From assembly GCF_014839805.1 (NCBI RefSeq), contig NC_051120.1:1302001-1366000 (forward strand): a stretch of 64,000 nt of DNA, read 5' to 3'. The DNA comes from Manduca sexta (lineage: Eukaryota; Arthropoda; Insecta; Lepidoptera; Sphingidae). Shown one piece after another: positions 1 to 11,196 of the stretch; within the stretch, counting starts at the first letter, position 1; each line of letters starts with the position of its first letter. The position numbers were made by a program, and so were the translations under genes. The notes beneath the pieces were generated by a model. That model was not told where the DNA came from and made no database searches. It saw only the letters and a list, made by a program, of their open reading frames with translations.

Positions 1-134
1 AGTCTAGCTAGAAAATTTGATTGGAAAAACACTTTTTGTACTCGATAGGCTAATATTGATTTATAGTAAAGATCATATTTAAAATTAAATTTAAATATTT
101 ATTGGGGAGTAGTGTGGTTAGTTGAATATTGACA

Positions 135-237
135 TATCGCTGGCTCACTACCACAAGGTTCTATGCTAAATTTTAAATCTAAGTTTTCCAACATAAATAA
201 AAATAACATAGTACCTTGTTATATTAAGCCAGCGATA
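135..237. repeat. Imperfect long hairpin
   Basis: The arms at 135-165 and 207-237 are 31 nt each. The outer 11 bases (TATCGCTGGCT / AGCCAGCGATA) pair perfectly. They are followed by a 7x7 internal loop, then 13 bases with a single mismatch around ACAAGGT, and a loop of about 41 nt. The size is compatible with a pre-miRNA-like foldback or the remnant of a small inverted-repeat transposon. I recognise no known miRNA seed and see no TSD, so function is open. Confidence 0.5.
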
Positions 238-632
238 CTATAACACAAGCAGTGGTACATAATCTTCTAATTAATCTAACGCATTATAAATGACATTAAC
301 TAAGATCATAAAATCCTTTTCGTGCCGCAGTTTTCAGTACCAAATTTTACTTTCTATATGTCGTTATCTTTGTTGCAGGTACATTGAACCCGCGAATCAG
401 GCTAGCACAACACAGCCTGTTTGAACGTCAGCGATAATTAACAAAGATTCTTTGAGCAAATATTTTTATAATGAAAACTCGCTCTAGAATACTTTTGTAG
501 GTGAGAATTTTTGGGGAACTTGCTTGGTGACTGACCGCTTATAAACCATCTAGATTTTAGAATTAAAACAATGCGTGGCATTGATTCGTCATCTAAGATA
601 TAAGACAGAAAGATGTTAAAGTATTGTCTGAT
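238..632. other. Unassigned AT-rich DNA
   Basis: No gene, RNA or repeat recognised in this stretch. Confidence 0.5.
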
Positions 633-775
633 GATTTCTTATGTTTATGCGAATGTTCGACATTAAAATTGACTTCAGTCTTCACTCTCCCCACGACCAC
701 AAAGCCTGCTAAGTCCTCGAAACGTCGGGAGAAAATTAAAACAAAACCGCGATAAAATTTGAATAATAGCTTTTG
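633..775. repeat. Family E element, diverged copy
   Basis: It contains TCGAAACGTCGGGAGAAAAT and a downstream CCGCGATAAAAT segment. Its left end (TTCTTATGTTTATGCGAATG) matches in reverse the right flank of the copy at 39907-40279. The sequence therefore spans from the outer end of the family through the core, with a diverged or deleted middle. Non-coding. Confidence 0.6.
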
Positions 776-942
776 GTATTGTCTGTATTTGCCATCAAGC
801 AGTATCTTAATATGATGATGGAAACTTTTTTGGAACTGTTCGTTTATGGGCAGTTGTATCTTCCATTCGACGAGCGCATTCCTTCTTTAGTTTTGCAGGT
901 TAAAAAATCATTATCCTACGTTAGAAGAATCGAAAGTATCTA

Positions 943-1165
943 ATACTAGCTTTTGCCCGCGGCTCCGCCCGTTACAAAGTTTTCGGGCTAAAGTTTTCCG
1001 TTATAAAAGTCACGCTATATATTTTCCCGGGCCTATGTTCTTCCCAGGGTCTCAAACTGTCTCCATACCAAATTTTATCCTAATACGTTGGGTAGTTTTG
1101 AGTTTAACACGTTCGGGCGGACCGATGCAGCGGGGACTTTGTTTTATGATATATTTTTGTAGAAC
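943..1165 (+). mobile_element. Non-LTR (RTE-like) 3' fragment
   Basis: It begins CTAGCTTTTGCCCGCGGC and ends near GCGGGGACTTTGTTTTATGA. This pattern of a GC-rich tract followed by text on not-rejected hydrophobic-free non-coding sequence recurs in the element at 32040 and resembles 3' ends of RTE-type retrotransposons common in Lepidoptera. The assignment to RTE is from general knowledge, not a search. The apparent reading frame running into the N gap is not a gene. Confidence 0.4.
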
Positions 1166-1223
1166 TTTTAAGAGGAACAATCCCGTCATACATTATTGTT
1201 GCATAACTTTAACCGTTTACGCA

Positions 1224-1723
1224 NNNNNNNNNNNNNNNNNNNNNNNNNNNNNNNNNNNNNNNNNNNNNNNNNNNNNNNNNNNNNNNNNNNNNNNNNNNNN
1301 NNNNNNNNNNNNNNNNNNNNNNNNNNNNNNNNNNNNNNNNNNNNNNNNNNNNNNNNNNNNNNNNNNNNNNNNNNNNNNNNNNNNNNNNNNNNNNNNNNNN
1401 NNNNNNNNNNNNNNNNNNNNNNNNNNNNNNNNNNNNNNNNNNNNNNNNNNNNNNNNNNNNNNNNNNNNNNNNNNNNNNNNNNNNNNNNNNNNNNNNNNNN
1501 NNNNNNNNNNNNNNNNNNNNNNNNNNNNNNNNNNNNNNNNNNNNNNNNNNNNNNNNNNNNNNNNNNNNNNNNNNNNNNNNNNNNNNNNNNNNNNNNNNNN
1601 NNNNNNNNNNNNNNNNNNNNNNNNNNNNNNNNNNNNNNNNNNNNNNNNNNNNNNNNNNNNNNNNNNNNNNNNNNNNNNNNNNNNNNNNNNNNNNNNNNNN
1701 NNNNNNNNNNNNNNNNNNNNNNN
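1224..1723. other. Assembly gap, 500 N
   Basis: This is a run of exactly 500 N. The round length suggests a placeholder of unknown true size. Open frames drawn across it are artefacts of the masked bases. Confidence 0.98.
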
Positions 1724-2479
1724 AAACAGTGAGTTGTCGTCAACATGACATATTTGTCCCTTGTTCGAATCCATGCTTGATAAGTCTTGGAATTCGTGTA
1801 GTATGATTTGTTCAAGACATTGTCGCTGATGTAGAACTTCTTTAAGTGTTACTATTGTTATAAGCAGTTGTATCGCTTACCAACAGTTTTGCTTGTCCCT
1901 TCATCCACTTCTTTAAAATTAATATCCAATTATAAGTATATGATGTTGACCAATACAGTTGATCTCACTTTAACTACTAATGATGCAACTGCTAATGACA
2001 CATTGCAATAGGTGATGGAATTTCCTGTCGAGAGCACATTCCTGGGCCCCAGGCGTGTGTTCGCGTCATCCGATACTGTTTATCAAGGAGTCAAGGTTAG
2101 CAGTTTATCTCCTGCAGAAAGATTAGAGATGTATTTGGGGTAATGGCGTCTTTATATTAATGTTTATAAACAAAATATAATCTAGATTATTAGCTACAAA
2201 TTGAGTGACTAAACATAAAGGGAAAAAATGAAATATAAACAACTATAAAAATGTGAAATGGAAATAAACATGTACACCAAAATAGCTTTTGTTTGCGACT
2301 TCCTTAATCTTAAAGAGTTCCTTTCCTGAATTTGTGGCATACGGAAATAATGTAGTTTAATACATACAAAATTAAATTTGTGCATCATCGCGTTAGTTTT
2401 AGAGATTACTGCCTTCATCCAAACGTACAAAAATACATTACCTTTGTAATATTTATATAGATTAGATCGAATACTGCTG
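1724..2479. other. Unassigned AT-rich DNA
   Basis: Nothing convincing is seen. A 116-residue open frame on the - strand (2209-2559) runs into the family D repeat and has low-complexity, AT-driven composition, so I do not call it a gene. Confidence 0.5.
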
Positions 2480-2736
2480 CTACTAATAGTTGGTGATAGG
2501 ATATATTTTATATCCGCCTGGGTAGCGACTGCCGTACACAAGGTGTTAAAACCCGCCATAGTGGTCCAAGTAAAGGTGTGTCGCGTTCCGGGATCAGCTT
2601 GTTTATATCTAGTTCCAACAGGCCGGGATAATTGTATCGACTACAAGGGGTAATCATCTGTCGTTAATCGACATTCTATCGGACTCCCTCCACTTACCAT
2701 CGGGTGCTGTGGTCACTTTGTCCGTAAAAAAAATCC
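2480..2736 (+). mobile_element. Family D interspersed repeat, near full length
   Basis: It shares its order of blocks with copies at 10990, 30285, 41345, 44585 and 52014: a GTACACAAGGTGTTAAAACC block, then GCGTTCCGGGATCAGC, then TTCCAACAGGCCGG, then a CCACTTACCATCGGGTG 3' block followed by an A-run (2727-2733). The A-run and + orientation suggest a retroposed short element. I see no coding capacity and no clear TSD. Confidence 0.7.
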
Positions 2737-4550
2737 AAAACAAAGTTTACACATAACATTTTGGACTTGATTACTTGCAAATCCAGGCCACAATTCCTAA
2801 GAGCTGTATGGATTTCGCCATGTAACGCGCCAGTTTAATTGATACGACACTGCTAAAGGCATACAAAGACTGTTAACACATTTTGCTCGCGTACTCTGAT
2901 TGCGACTAGCGAGCGCTCTGAGTTGAGAGAGGCGGCGGGTTAAGAAATAATTTTGTGCCGTAGAAAATCTGTTATTGAGACACAAAGCAGGTAATGGTAA
3001 AGGATAATGTGTCTTATTGATGGACGAAAAGTATCAATTTGAAATTCTGGAAATTGTCGTATGTCTAAATTCAGAATCTTTACAAGTATATAACATCATG
3101 TGCAGTTAAAATGGAAATACTACGTCAAAACTCCGTGACTAAACCATTTTCAGGCCGCCTTCGACCCGGAATGTGTATCGACGTCGTGATTTTTGACTCG
3201 ATTTCAATTTAAAATAACTTAATGCAAAATGTAGCCCAAACGTCTTAACACTTTAGATTATGTACCGATTGCACTTTATTTAGAAACGTAATGACAGCAA
3301 AGATTTTATTTGTAGATTTGCAAGAGACTGACATTCGACGACTGATTGTGTTTATCGCCTTCGATAAATCGGATAACTATGCATAACAGATAATAATGAT
3401 GTATCTTGCAAGAGAAGTGACGCAAGTAGATATGCATCGTTACGGATATTGACTTATTAATCTGTGTTATTAGAATGGCATGTTTTATTTTAGTATTTCT
3501 TTGTTTTATATTATCAAATTATGTAAGTATGTAATATTTTGTTGTCTGTAGATTATAAAAGGATGTATTTTATTAATTAGTTATTTCCGTAATGCATAAT
3601 TGGATACATAAAATTAACATTTCTAGAAAGATCTGTGACATAAATTGCAGCAGTCTGTGGCTCGGAAGTTAAAAATAATCGACATTTTGATGTTTCATAT
3701 GTTAGGAATATGTTATTTCGATTAGTTTCTTCGTTTACATGCTATAAAAGAGTAAAGTCAGTAAAGTTGATTTATTTAAAAAGAATATCCACATAACATT
3801 AGAAGGAATTAGATGCAGTTCACTGTCAGCATATCATGTATATAAAAAGGGTGTGGTCGAATTATATCTCATAACCGGTATTAATTTAACTACACAACAT
3901 TATACTTATTTTAAACTACATCTACAATGAAAGGGAAAATAAATCATCCCACGCTGATTGCGATAACAAAGCTTATAAACCATGAGGCATCGACGCTGGC
4001 CGCTCATCACTCGACCGCGTGTTATATCACGGTACAAGTACGCGTTACATCAACTGGCGCAAGTATGTCGACTGATCTGCAATCAGAATGACCTGATAAA
4101 CTGACACGCTTGCATTTAGTACAATTGTTAATTGGGACTATGGCGAACTATTGGTAATAATTAGACAAGTAAAATCGTCAGGATTTTGACACAAGGAAGA
4201 GACTGAGTACTTCTGAAATTTGGATGCAGGAGATATGTTGTACAGTATTTCTCGTACCGCATATTTCTGCTCCATTCTCTTAATCGGATAGTGTGGGTTT
4301 TTGTCCTTCATCTCTTCATCTTATTCCAAGCTAACCTAACGGAGCAATTTTTTCATACATTAGATGTGTTAACTGCTTTTTGAGATTTCGCTTCTTTGAA
4401 CAGTAGTGTAATATTATATTTAATCTGTGTGAATTTGCGGACAATATGTCAATATTGTTTGACCGAAAAATCGGATAAATTACTTAAATGACGATGCACT
4501 GGTTGTTTCTCAATAGACCTATTCAAAAACACACATGAAGCACTTTTGTC
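2737..4550. other. Unassigned AT-rich DNA
   Basis: No exon, RNA gene or shared repeat recognised. A slightly CpG-richer patch occurs near 3950-4080 without splice sites or an open frame that I could support. Confidence 0.5.
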
Positions 4551-4853
4551 ATGAAACAGAACCTAAATATACCAGGAACTGCGTCACCTCAGTCCCAGAT
4601 CGTAATGTTTAGGACATCTTGATCTCAGCATGATTACGTCACAATGCTCCAGATACAGATTGTAATAACAGCCGATAGTTTGTCGCATCGGGAGTCATAA
4701 AATGTACCGCGGATTATCTTGGAAGTAGTGTGGACAGATAAAGTGGTGCTAACCCAGATCTCGACGGTGGGATCTAGAAATTACAGTGTCTTGAACGAAA
4801 AAGAGGCAGAAGCTATAAATACAGTAATGAAAGATGTGGTTGGAGTTGTTTAA
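4551..4853 (+). pseudogene. Possible decayed coding fragment, unidentified
   Basis: A single + frame starting at ATG 4551 reads through protein-like sequence with stops at 4620-4622, 4698-4700 and 4851-4853. The last open segment (4701-4850, 50 codons) ends with LNEKEAEAINTVMKDVVGVV, whose charged, balanced composition is unlike the AT-driven frames around it. I recognise no family. It could be a broken transposon or gene fragment, or chance. Confidence 0.2.
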
Positions 4854-5438
4854 GACAAAGAGATGTTAGGACTATGATTTAGAATAGTACTCAAAATTAA
4901 TTTGATAAAGTGATAAAACGAAAAAGGAGTGTTTAGTATACTGAACAAACCTGTTTAGCCAATTCAATTGATCGCCGCAAAAAGCAAGTAATTTTATATC
5001 TATACATATAATAAAATGTAAATAAACACATAAACAATACAAAACGAAACAAAACACCTGACCCGATTGCACAGTCATTGAAAATTAGCAATCGAGAAGG
5101 TTCCCCATTAAAGTCACATTTGCTGGCACTGACGCGGCAAATTGTTAATTTTACAAAATGTCAGTATTGCGAAACCGTTAGTGGGATGACACGAGGCGTG
5201 GACAATCCAAGATCCTATAGAAATACGTAAACATGTTAGACAAAAGATCTGAACAAAAGTATTTGATTCGTTTCGAACAAAAGTATTTTTGTTTTCGGAT
5301 AGCAGTAATTTATTTCTTCTCGATATAATAGTGTCACTTAAAACTCGAAGTCTTATTCAAATGTTGCGATCTTCACCTTTATATGGAATATGCAACAAGC
5401 TGTTATAGTGAGCAGTTAGAGAGTCAGAGTATTTAGAA
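4854..5438. other. Unassigned AT-rich DNA
   Basis: Nothing recognised. The short open frames on both strands are AT-driven. Confidence 0.5.
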
Positions 5439-5648
5439 TAGTGGACTGCCTCAGTGGCGTAGGTATATTACTTTACGAGTGCAGTGCTGGGGTCTCGGGT
5501 TCGATCTCTCACCTTCGTCTCACCGGTGAGGATCGCGACAGGTTTGCCTTATATTTCCCCCTACCTGCCAACCCGAGATGGCTACTTTGTTTTACCATGT
5601 TTTACAATTTAAGATATCTGTAGTTATATTATAAGTGATCTTGAGTGT
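5439..5648 (+). mobile_element. Family B-headed SINE with a different body
   Basis: The tRNA-like head GACTGCCTCAGTGGCGTAG and the B-box-like GGGTTCGATCT match family B. The body after about 5500 (with CCTACCTGCCAACCCGAG) differs from other B copies in the window. The 9-bp direct repeat TATTTAGAA at 5430-5438 and 5649-5657 brackets it and is a plausible TSD. An alternative is that the element extends to the T-run near 5742. Confidence 0.5.
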
Positions 5649-5657
5649 TATTTAGAA

Positions 5658-8600
5658 ATAATAATAATAATTCTTATTAATTATTTTGAAGTATCTTAAG
5701 TGCAACTTTGTACGCCTACGTGATACATAAAGTTTTTTTTTTTTATAAAAAAGCCATGAGTGTGTCTCTATTAAAATATTGCTATTTTTCAGTAGCAAAT
5801 CAAGATCCCAAAACAGCTCAGAAACATAGAATAGTAATTTGATGTAAATTAGTTTGATGTTAATTATTACGAATACAAAAATAAACTATCGCTATTAACT
5901 AACACAAACACTACTAAACTAGGAGTTGATTTGTCCATCTGTGTTGCCGAATATACCAACACCAAAAGTCACTTACGAGGAACAGTCTGGCGTGATAAAT
6001 CATACAGATCTGATTATAATACGCTATTATGCATAATTAATTTGTCTAATGCTAATATATTCTGTTGATTTCTTAATTAATAACTCTGTCGTTTTACGTG
6101 GTGTAATCATTGAATTTGTATTGTAACAATAAATAATCTCACATCCGTGTATTTATAAAAAAAATAGCTTTTCATCGAATACTTTTGTAAAGATTTTATC
6201 ACGCTGGCTTGTATGGTAATTTTATTTTGTTTTTCTAATACGATACGTCCAGAACGCCATTTTATGGAAACAATATTTAGTTGGGTTGAGTTGATAACTT
6301 GGTCATTTGGGTTGTAAATTTACATAAATCTAAAACGTGATTAATGTCCTTTCCTCTGGTACTGATTTTCCTATCAATCACTTTTAAAATTGTGCAGCTC
6401 TAGTATCCTTGACTTTTAGTAAAATTCGTGAACCAATTTCATGGAGACCTTGTCTTTTAAACACTCCCAAAAAATTCAAAGATCAATTCCAAACCAAACC
6501 ATCTAAAGGTTATATAACTATTATAGATACTCTGTTTTTAGAAAAGTTAGCAAAGATGGTAAATGAGTGCCGAACAACTTGGATACATATTGTTAAAGGA
6601 GAGAACTACAATTTGCAAAAAGTAGACGCGTGACGGAATATTTTGCATGTCAGAAATCTCTGAAATAGTTACAATTTACAACACCCCAGTCGAACTGGAT
6701 TATCATAAATGCTACCTGTTGAAAATATTAACCTGAGTCAATGTTGTAACTGGTGACCTAACCTCTTAAACATAAACAAAAGTAACCATACAAGGTATCA
6801 CCAAGGTCCTTTGTAAATCTCGAGAAATTCCAAAAGTATTGCAAAAATCCTAATCACAGATGCAGGAATGCGCCACGTTTCATCAGAGTGTCTAGTAGCG
6901 TAGTTACATACGCACCGTGGCCGATGGAAGTCAAGATTTTATTTAACTTTATGTTTGTAGATAACTTATCATCTCAGAAGGAAATGTAAATTAGATTTCG
7001 AATATTGTAACGACATTGACTATCGCAAAAAGCTAGAAAATATCTAGAAAATGTATTTGTAAGTTTGGCCTTTATTTTGTTGTATAATGTTAATGGGCCT
7101 TAACTTGTTAACTTATTTATTGTATAGTAAATCTAATCTGCCAGATAGCTATCCTCATCATTATGACCACGGAACAGGATAACCTAGTTTCAGATCAGAA
7201 CTACATGATTGACTTGTTAATAGTTTAACGCCCTTGATCAAAGAAAATTGCACCAAGAAATGAGCACAATTTCATTAAAGGAATAAGTTTGCAACACTAC
7301 ATTTACCCATTTCCTGCAATATCTATTGCGTTTGTAATGTACGGCGACTCGCGTTATCAAGGCCTTGGGGTCCAATTTATTTCTTTGTTTATTTTACAGT
7401 CGTTTAGGCGATATCACCGGCGCGTAATCTCATAGACCGCTATCCGGAGAACTTTACGAGACAGACCCACTTCTAACTGTACCAGATGTCTTGTTAGGAA
7501 CTGTATCGCGTATAAACTCTTAATGGTGTCATTTTAATTACGCCGACCGGATATTTTTGATAGCAATCGTACTTGGTGGAAATCCCGTCATAGTTCCGAC
7601 GGCTATCGTTCTGGCTCTAAGCACTCGGTCTTTTCTAGCTAACTTCATAAGATACTGTATCATTAGGCGACATTATACTTGAAATAAACTGTAGTTATAA
7701 TGAGATACAAATCTAGATTAATTTTAATGGTCATCTGTTTGCATAGGAATCTCATATGACTTCTTATGGTTTCTAATTTTATATTACCGTACTCATCTGT
7801 TGACACCTTTGTTATAGCGATTATAGAACTGAAATCATCCAATCTATCCTTAATCCTTTCAATTTAATAAAAATTAATTTCAACTATTCCGTTCAATCTA
7901 CCATCTACATTTGATTTTAATGACTTCCATTTGATAACAATAAGTTCAACTTTCTAATTCTCGTGAGTTATGGATCATGCCTTTTCAGTGCATTTCATCA
8001 CGCTCCCGTAGGCGTGTGGCCCTGCACGCGAATATAGATAAGCAAATGTTTCACCCACGTGGTATTACTGGTGTGCTGTGTGGGCCATTAATCGATTTAC
8101 TTAAATTTTAAGTTTATGGACTAGTATTTTGGAATAAAAGATTGTTGTGTATTGACTAACTATCTGGCTCTCTCACTGGAGATCTTAAACAAAAGACTAG
8201 CTACCACTTCATCCCAGTTTTATGTCCATCGTCCATCATGTCATCGGAACCATCCATAGCCACTCTCAATGTCAATATAGGCTCTAAAAAAATCCTTGGA
8301 ATAAACCATAGGTAATTCAATTTAAACAGATTAAAAATCTCGTTTTCTAACAATGCAACGTCAATACAAATAGAAGCTACTGGTGCGCAAACTGGCCACT
8401 ACCAAATGGGAGGCTTTTGTTGTTTATGGTCACGCTCTGGTTCCCGTGTAGTCTATGGCAAACATGGCGGACAACGACCTCACAAACTGTTGTATTAATA
8501 TGTTATTTGATTAACATCTGTGTAAAGAGAATGATATATTTTTATTACTGTATCATGAAATAACTGTGAGTTATCAGATTTGTTAGGGTAGCATTAAATA

Positions 8601-10261
8601 AAATTCGTACGGTACATGCTTTTGTTATTGGTGAAAAATATAAAATAGATATACAGTGAAATCCTTTTATTTTGTCAAAATCGCTTTTATCACTTTTGGA
8701 AAGAAAATTTGACCATGCTCATTTCATCTAATTGATACCTTATTGATGATGCCAAATAACTTAAATATGGCAGCATTATTTTCGGGTTTCTTTTACCCCA
8801 TCTCCTGTACACACAATAATTTTTATTCAATGGCATTTATAATGTATTAATATTCCTTTACCTCTGAATAAAATTAATCGCCAATTTTAAGCATTAAAAT
8901 TAGCTTAGCAGTTTTTAGAACGGTAACAAACATTAAAATTCCAAAGTTCTTATTTCACAAATAAACGTCTATTGTGCCAATTAATGGCGATTTTAAAATT
9001 CCATTGTATATTTTTATTGTTATCGTTTTATTTATGTCGGTAGTTTTTGTTTAACAGTTAATGTTCTAAAACCGATTTTAAATTGAGATTGGTCGTAATT
9101 AACGGCCATTTATATTTGGCTGCGCGAGCTGGGTTTATCAATGAATTGTTTCGCGACAGTTTTGTCTATGAGTAGGTCATTAGCCTCTGCATTAATCACT
9201 ATTAAAAATGTTGCCAGCCTTATGTGATGAAATTTGAAAGTATTCATTCGGTATAACAACTTACCTAGAATAATTTCTGAAACCTATCATTCAATTTGCA
9301 TCAATTAATTTCTGTTTCGATAATCTAATGCAATTCTTTATGCTAACGTAGTCGCAATTTGACCCTTAAATTAAAGTAACAAAGATCACGCCGATCCAAA
9401 TTACTGTACTTTGACAGATATACCATTATTCATCTATTGTACAGTAGCAATGAGATTTGAAAAATGTTTGTCGGCTATTACATAATTTTGGAGATTTACG
9501 ATCAATTCTAATTTGAACTTTATGCCAGTGTATGAAAGTATAAAATTTACTTCATCTAATCTAAACTAATCGTGTATTAAAAAACTTATTGCTAATTTTA
9601 TGCTATTGTTATAAAGCCCAATTTCCTGTGATATTCGAAACACCAGTTCCACCTAACTTCACACTTAAACGTAATTTGGTAAAGTCGATATTCGCTTGCT
9701 ATAAAAATTAGATTACCAGCTGATTGACAACCGTGTAGATTAAAAAAAGGTACAGCAAATAAAAAATTACAGAAGGCCCGTTACAAACAACCGTGATAGA
9801 ATCGTAGAAATTGGTAAGGAAATTCGCATCCATAGATTGCTTTTTTAAAATGGGCTTTTGTGGGCAAAATAGATGACATACATTGAAAGGCCTTGTAATG
9901 TAATACTTCAATTTAATTCTTTTTTACAATTGAAATTCGTTTTAGAATTTCCAAATCTTTTAAGAACTTTAAATTACAATGTACAATCTTACATGCGTAG
10001 CTGAACAAATTCAGATCGCCTGTACGCTTTTGTGTTCATTTCATTTTGTTCAAAAAAGTTGCATTTACTTTACTTCATATAAAGAAAATAAAATGTTTCA
10101 ATTTAAATTAACGTACAGACGATTTGAAGGTTTGAATTTGTTCAGCTACTTTTGAGGCTGACTGTACTTATATGTATGCATTGCACTAGGCATCCATAAT
10201 TCTTCTAAAATGTACATGGTTATAGATGGAGGTAACATACAGTAACGTATTTTTTTATCGC
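5658..10261. other. Unassigned AT-rich DNA
   Basis: This is a long stretch without recognised repeats or exons. An open frame at 6409-6633 (+, 74 codons, Lys-rich) has no recognisable domain and no splice context. A patch at 7360-7640 has an acceptor-like TTATTTTACAG (ending 7400), but all three following frames close within about 12 codons. Confidence 0.5.
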
Positions 10262-10435
10262 TTTGAATGACGAGACGAGCTTGCCGATCGTCTGATGGTT
10301 AGCGCTACGACCGCCCATAAACAGTAGAAACACCATCAAACACCTTGAATTACTAAGTATTGTTTGATATTCCACTGCGCTCGCCATCCTGAGACATGGG
10401 TGTTGTCTTATTATGTACAGTTACATTGCCATAAT
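10262..10435 (-). mobile_element. Family C interspersed repeat, partial
   Basis: In reverse orientation it shares the CCACTGCGCTCGCCATCC block, the CCCATAAACAGTAG block and the ACGAGCTTGCCG end with copies at 17193, 40829 and 60607. The 5' half of the family is missing. Non-coding, and common in lepidopteran genomes in my experience. Confidence 0.7.
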
Positions 10436-10589
10436 TACTTTTTCACCAGCCTATATAAGAAATAGGCATAAAAAGCACACATATTTCTTCACATATAATT
10501 AATTTTCTTTTAAATCTTGTACGATGTTACTTAACTCCAGATAAAGGAATCAAAGACAATCTTGTTAGAAGAAGCCGCACAAACTATTG

Positions 10590-10655
10590 CACATCCTGGG
10601 AATCAAACCATCTCCCAGCCTCAATTTATATGCACTACTAGACTATGAAGGCCCG
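10590..10655 (-). mobile_element. tRNA-like SINE head fragment
   Basis: On the - strand a B-box-like GGTTTGATTCCCAGG lies within a tRNA-head-like context. It is a short, diverged fragment. Attribution to family B is tentative. Confidence 0.3.
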
Positions 10656-10989
10656 TTTAACTAAATACAGTTAAAGATACCAGTTGTGTGTGATTATTAT
10701 GTAAGAAAGCCCATATTGAGAACTATTAAGTCCATGACATCACCATCTGGCACGCATCCAGACATGCTGGGATCTGTTTACTAGATTCCAAGTTCTATTA
10801 GTTCTAAGAATAATACAAAGAAAGGATAGTCTCAAAGGTACAGAATGTTTAAGTGATTTCGCTCCTCTTGTGAACCTTGCAGTTTTTGAAAAACTGTATT
10901 TACAGTATCTACCTTCAAATAATTACTATACTAATCAACGATTGAATACTCAATAGCTCTTTAAATTAATTGCCAAACTCATTGCTATT

Positions 10990-11196
10990 TGCATCGAGAT
11001 TCTTCTGTTGCTGGTGGTAGGTCTTTAAATCCTTCCGCAGCGACCAACGTACAAGATGTTAAAACCCGCTACAAAAGCCCACGTAAGTATTTCGCGTTCC
11101 GGGATCAGCCTGTGTATATCCGATTCCAACAGGCCGGCATAATTGTGTCGACATTGGACTCCACTCCACTTACCATCCAGTGCAGAGAGGTCAATT
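10990..11196 (+). mobile_element. Family D interspersed repeat
   Basis: It has the same block order as the copy at 2480: GATGTTAAAACCCGC, GCGTTCCGGGATCAGC, CCAACAGGCCGGCATAATTG and CCACTTACCATCCAGTGC. A deletion removes the segment after GTGTCGACA that other copies carry. The short open frames in it are incidental. Confidence 0.7.

Noticed and set aside
1035..1815. Long open frames on both strands across the N run
   Set aside because: They consist almost entirely of undetermined residues; the flanking coding parts are short and repeat-derived.
7390..7480. Acceptor-like TTATTTTACAG before a GC-richer patch
   Set aside because: All three frames close within about 12 codons and there is no donor.
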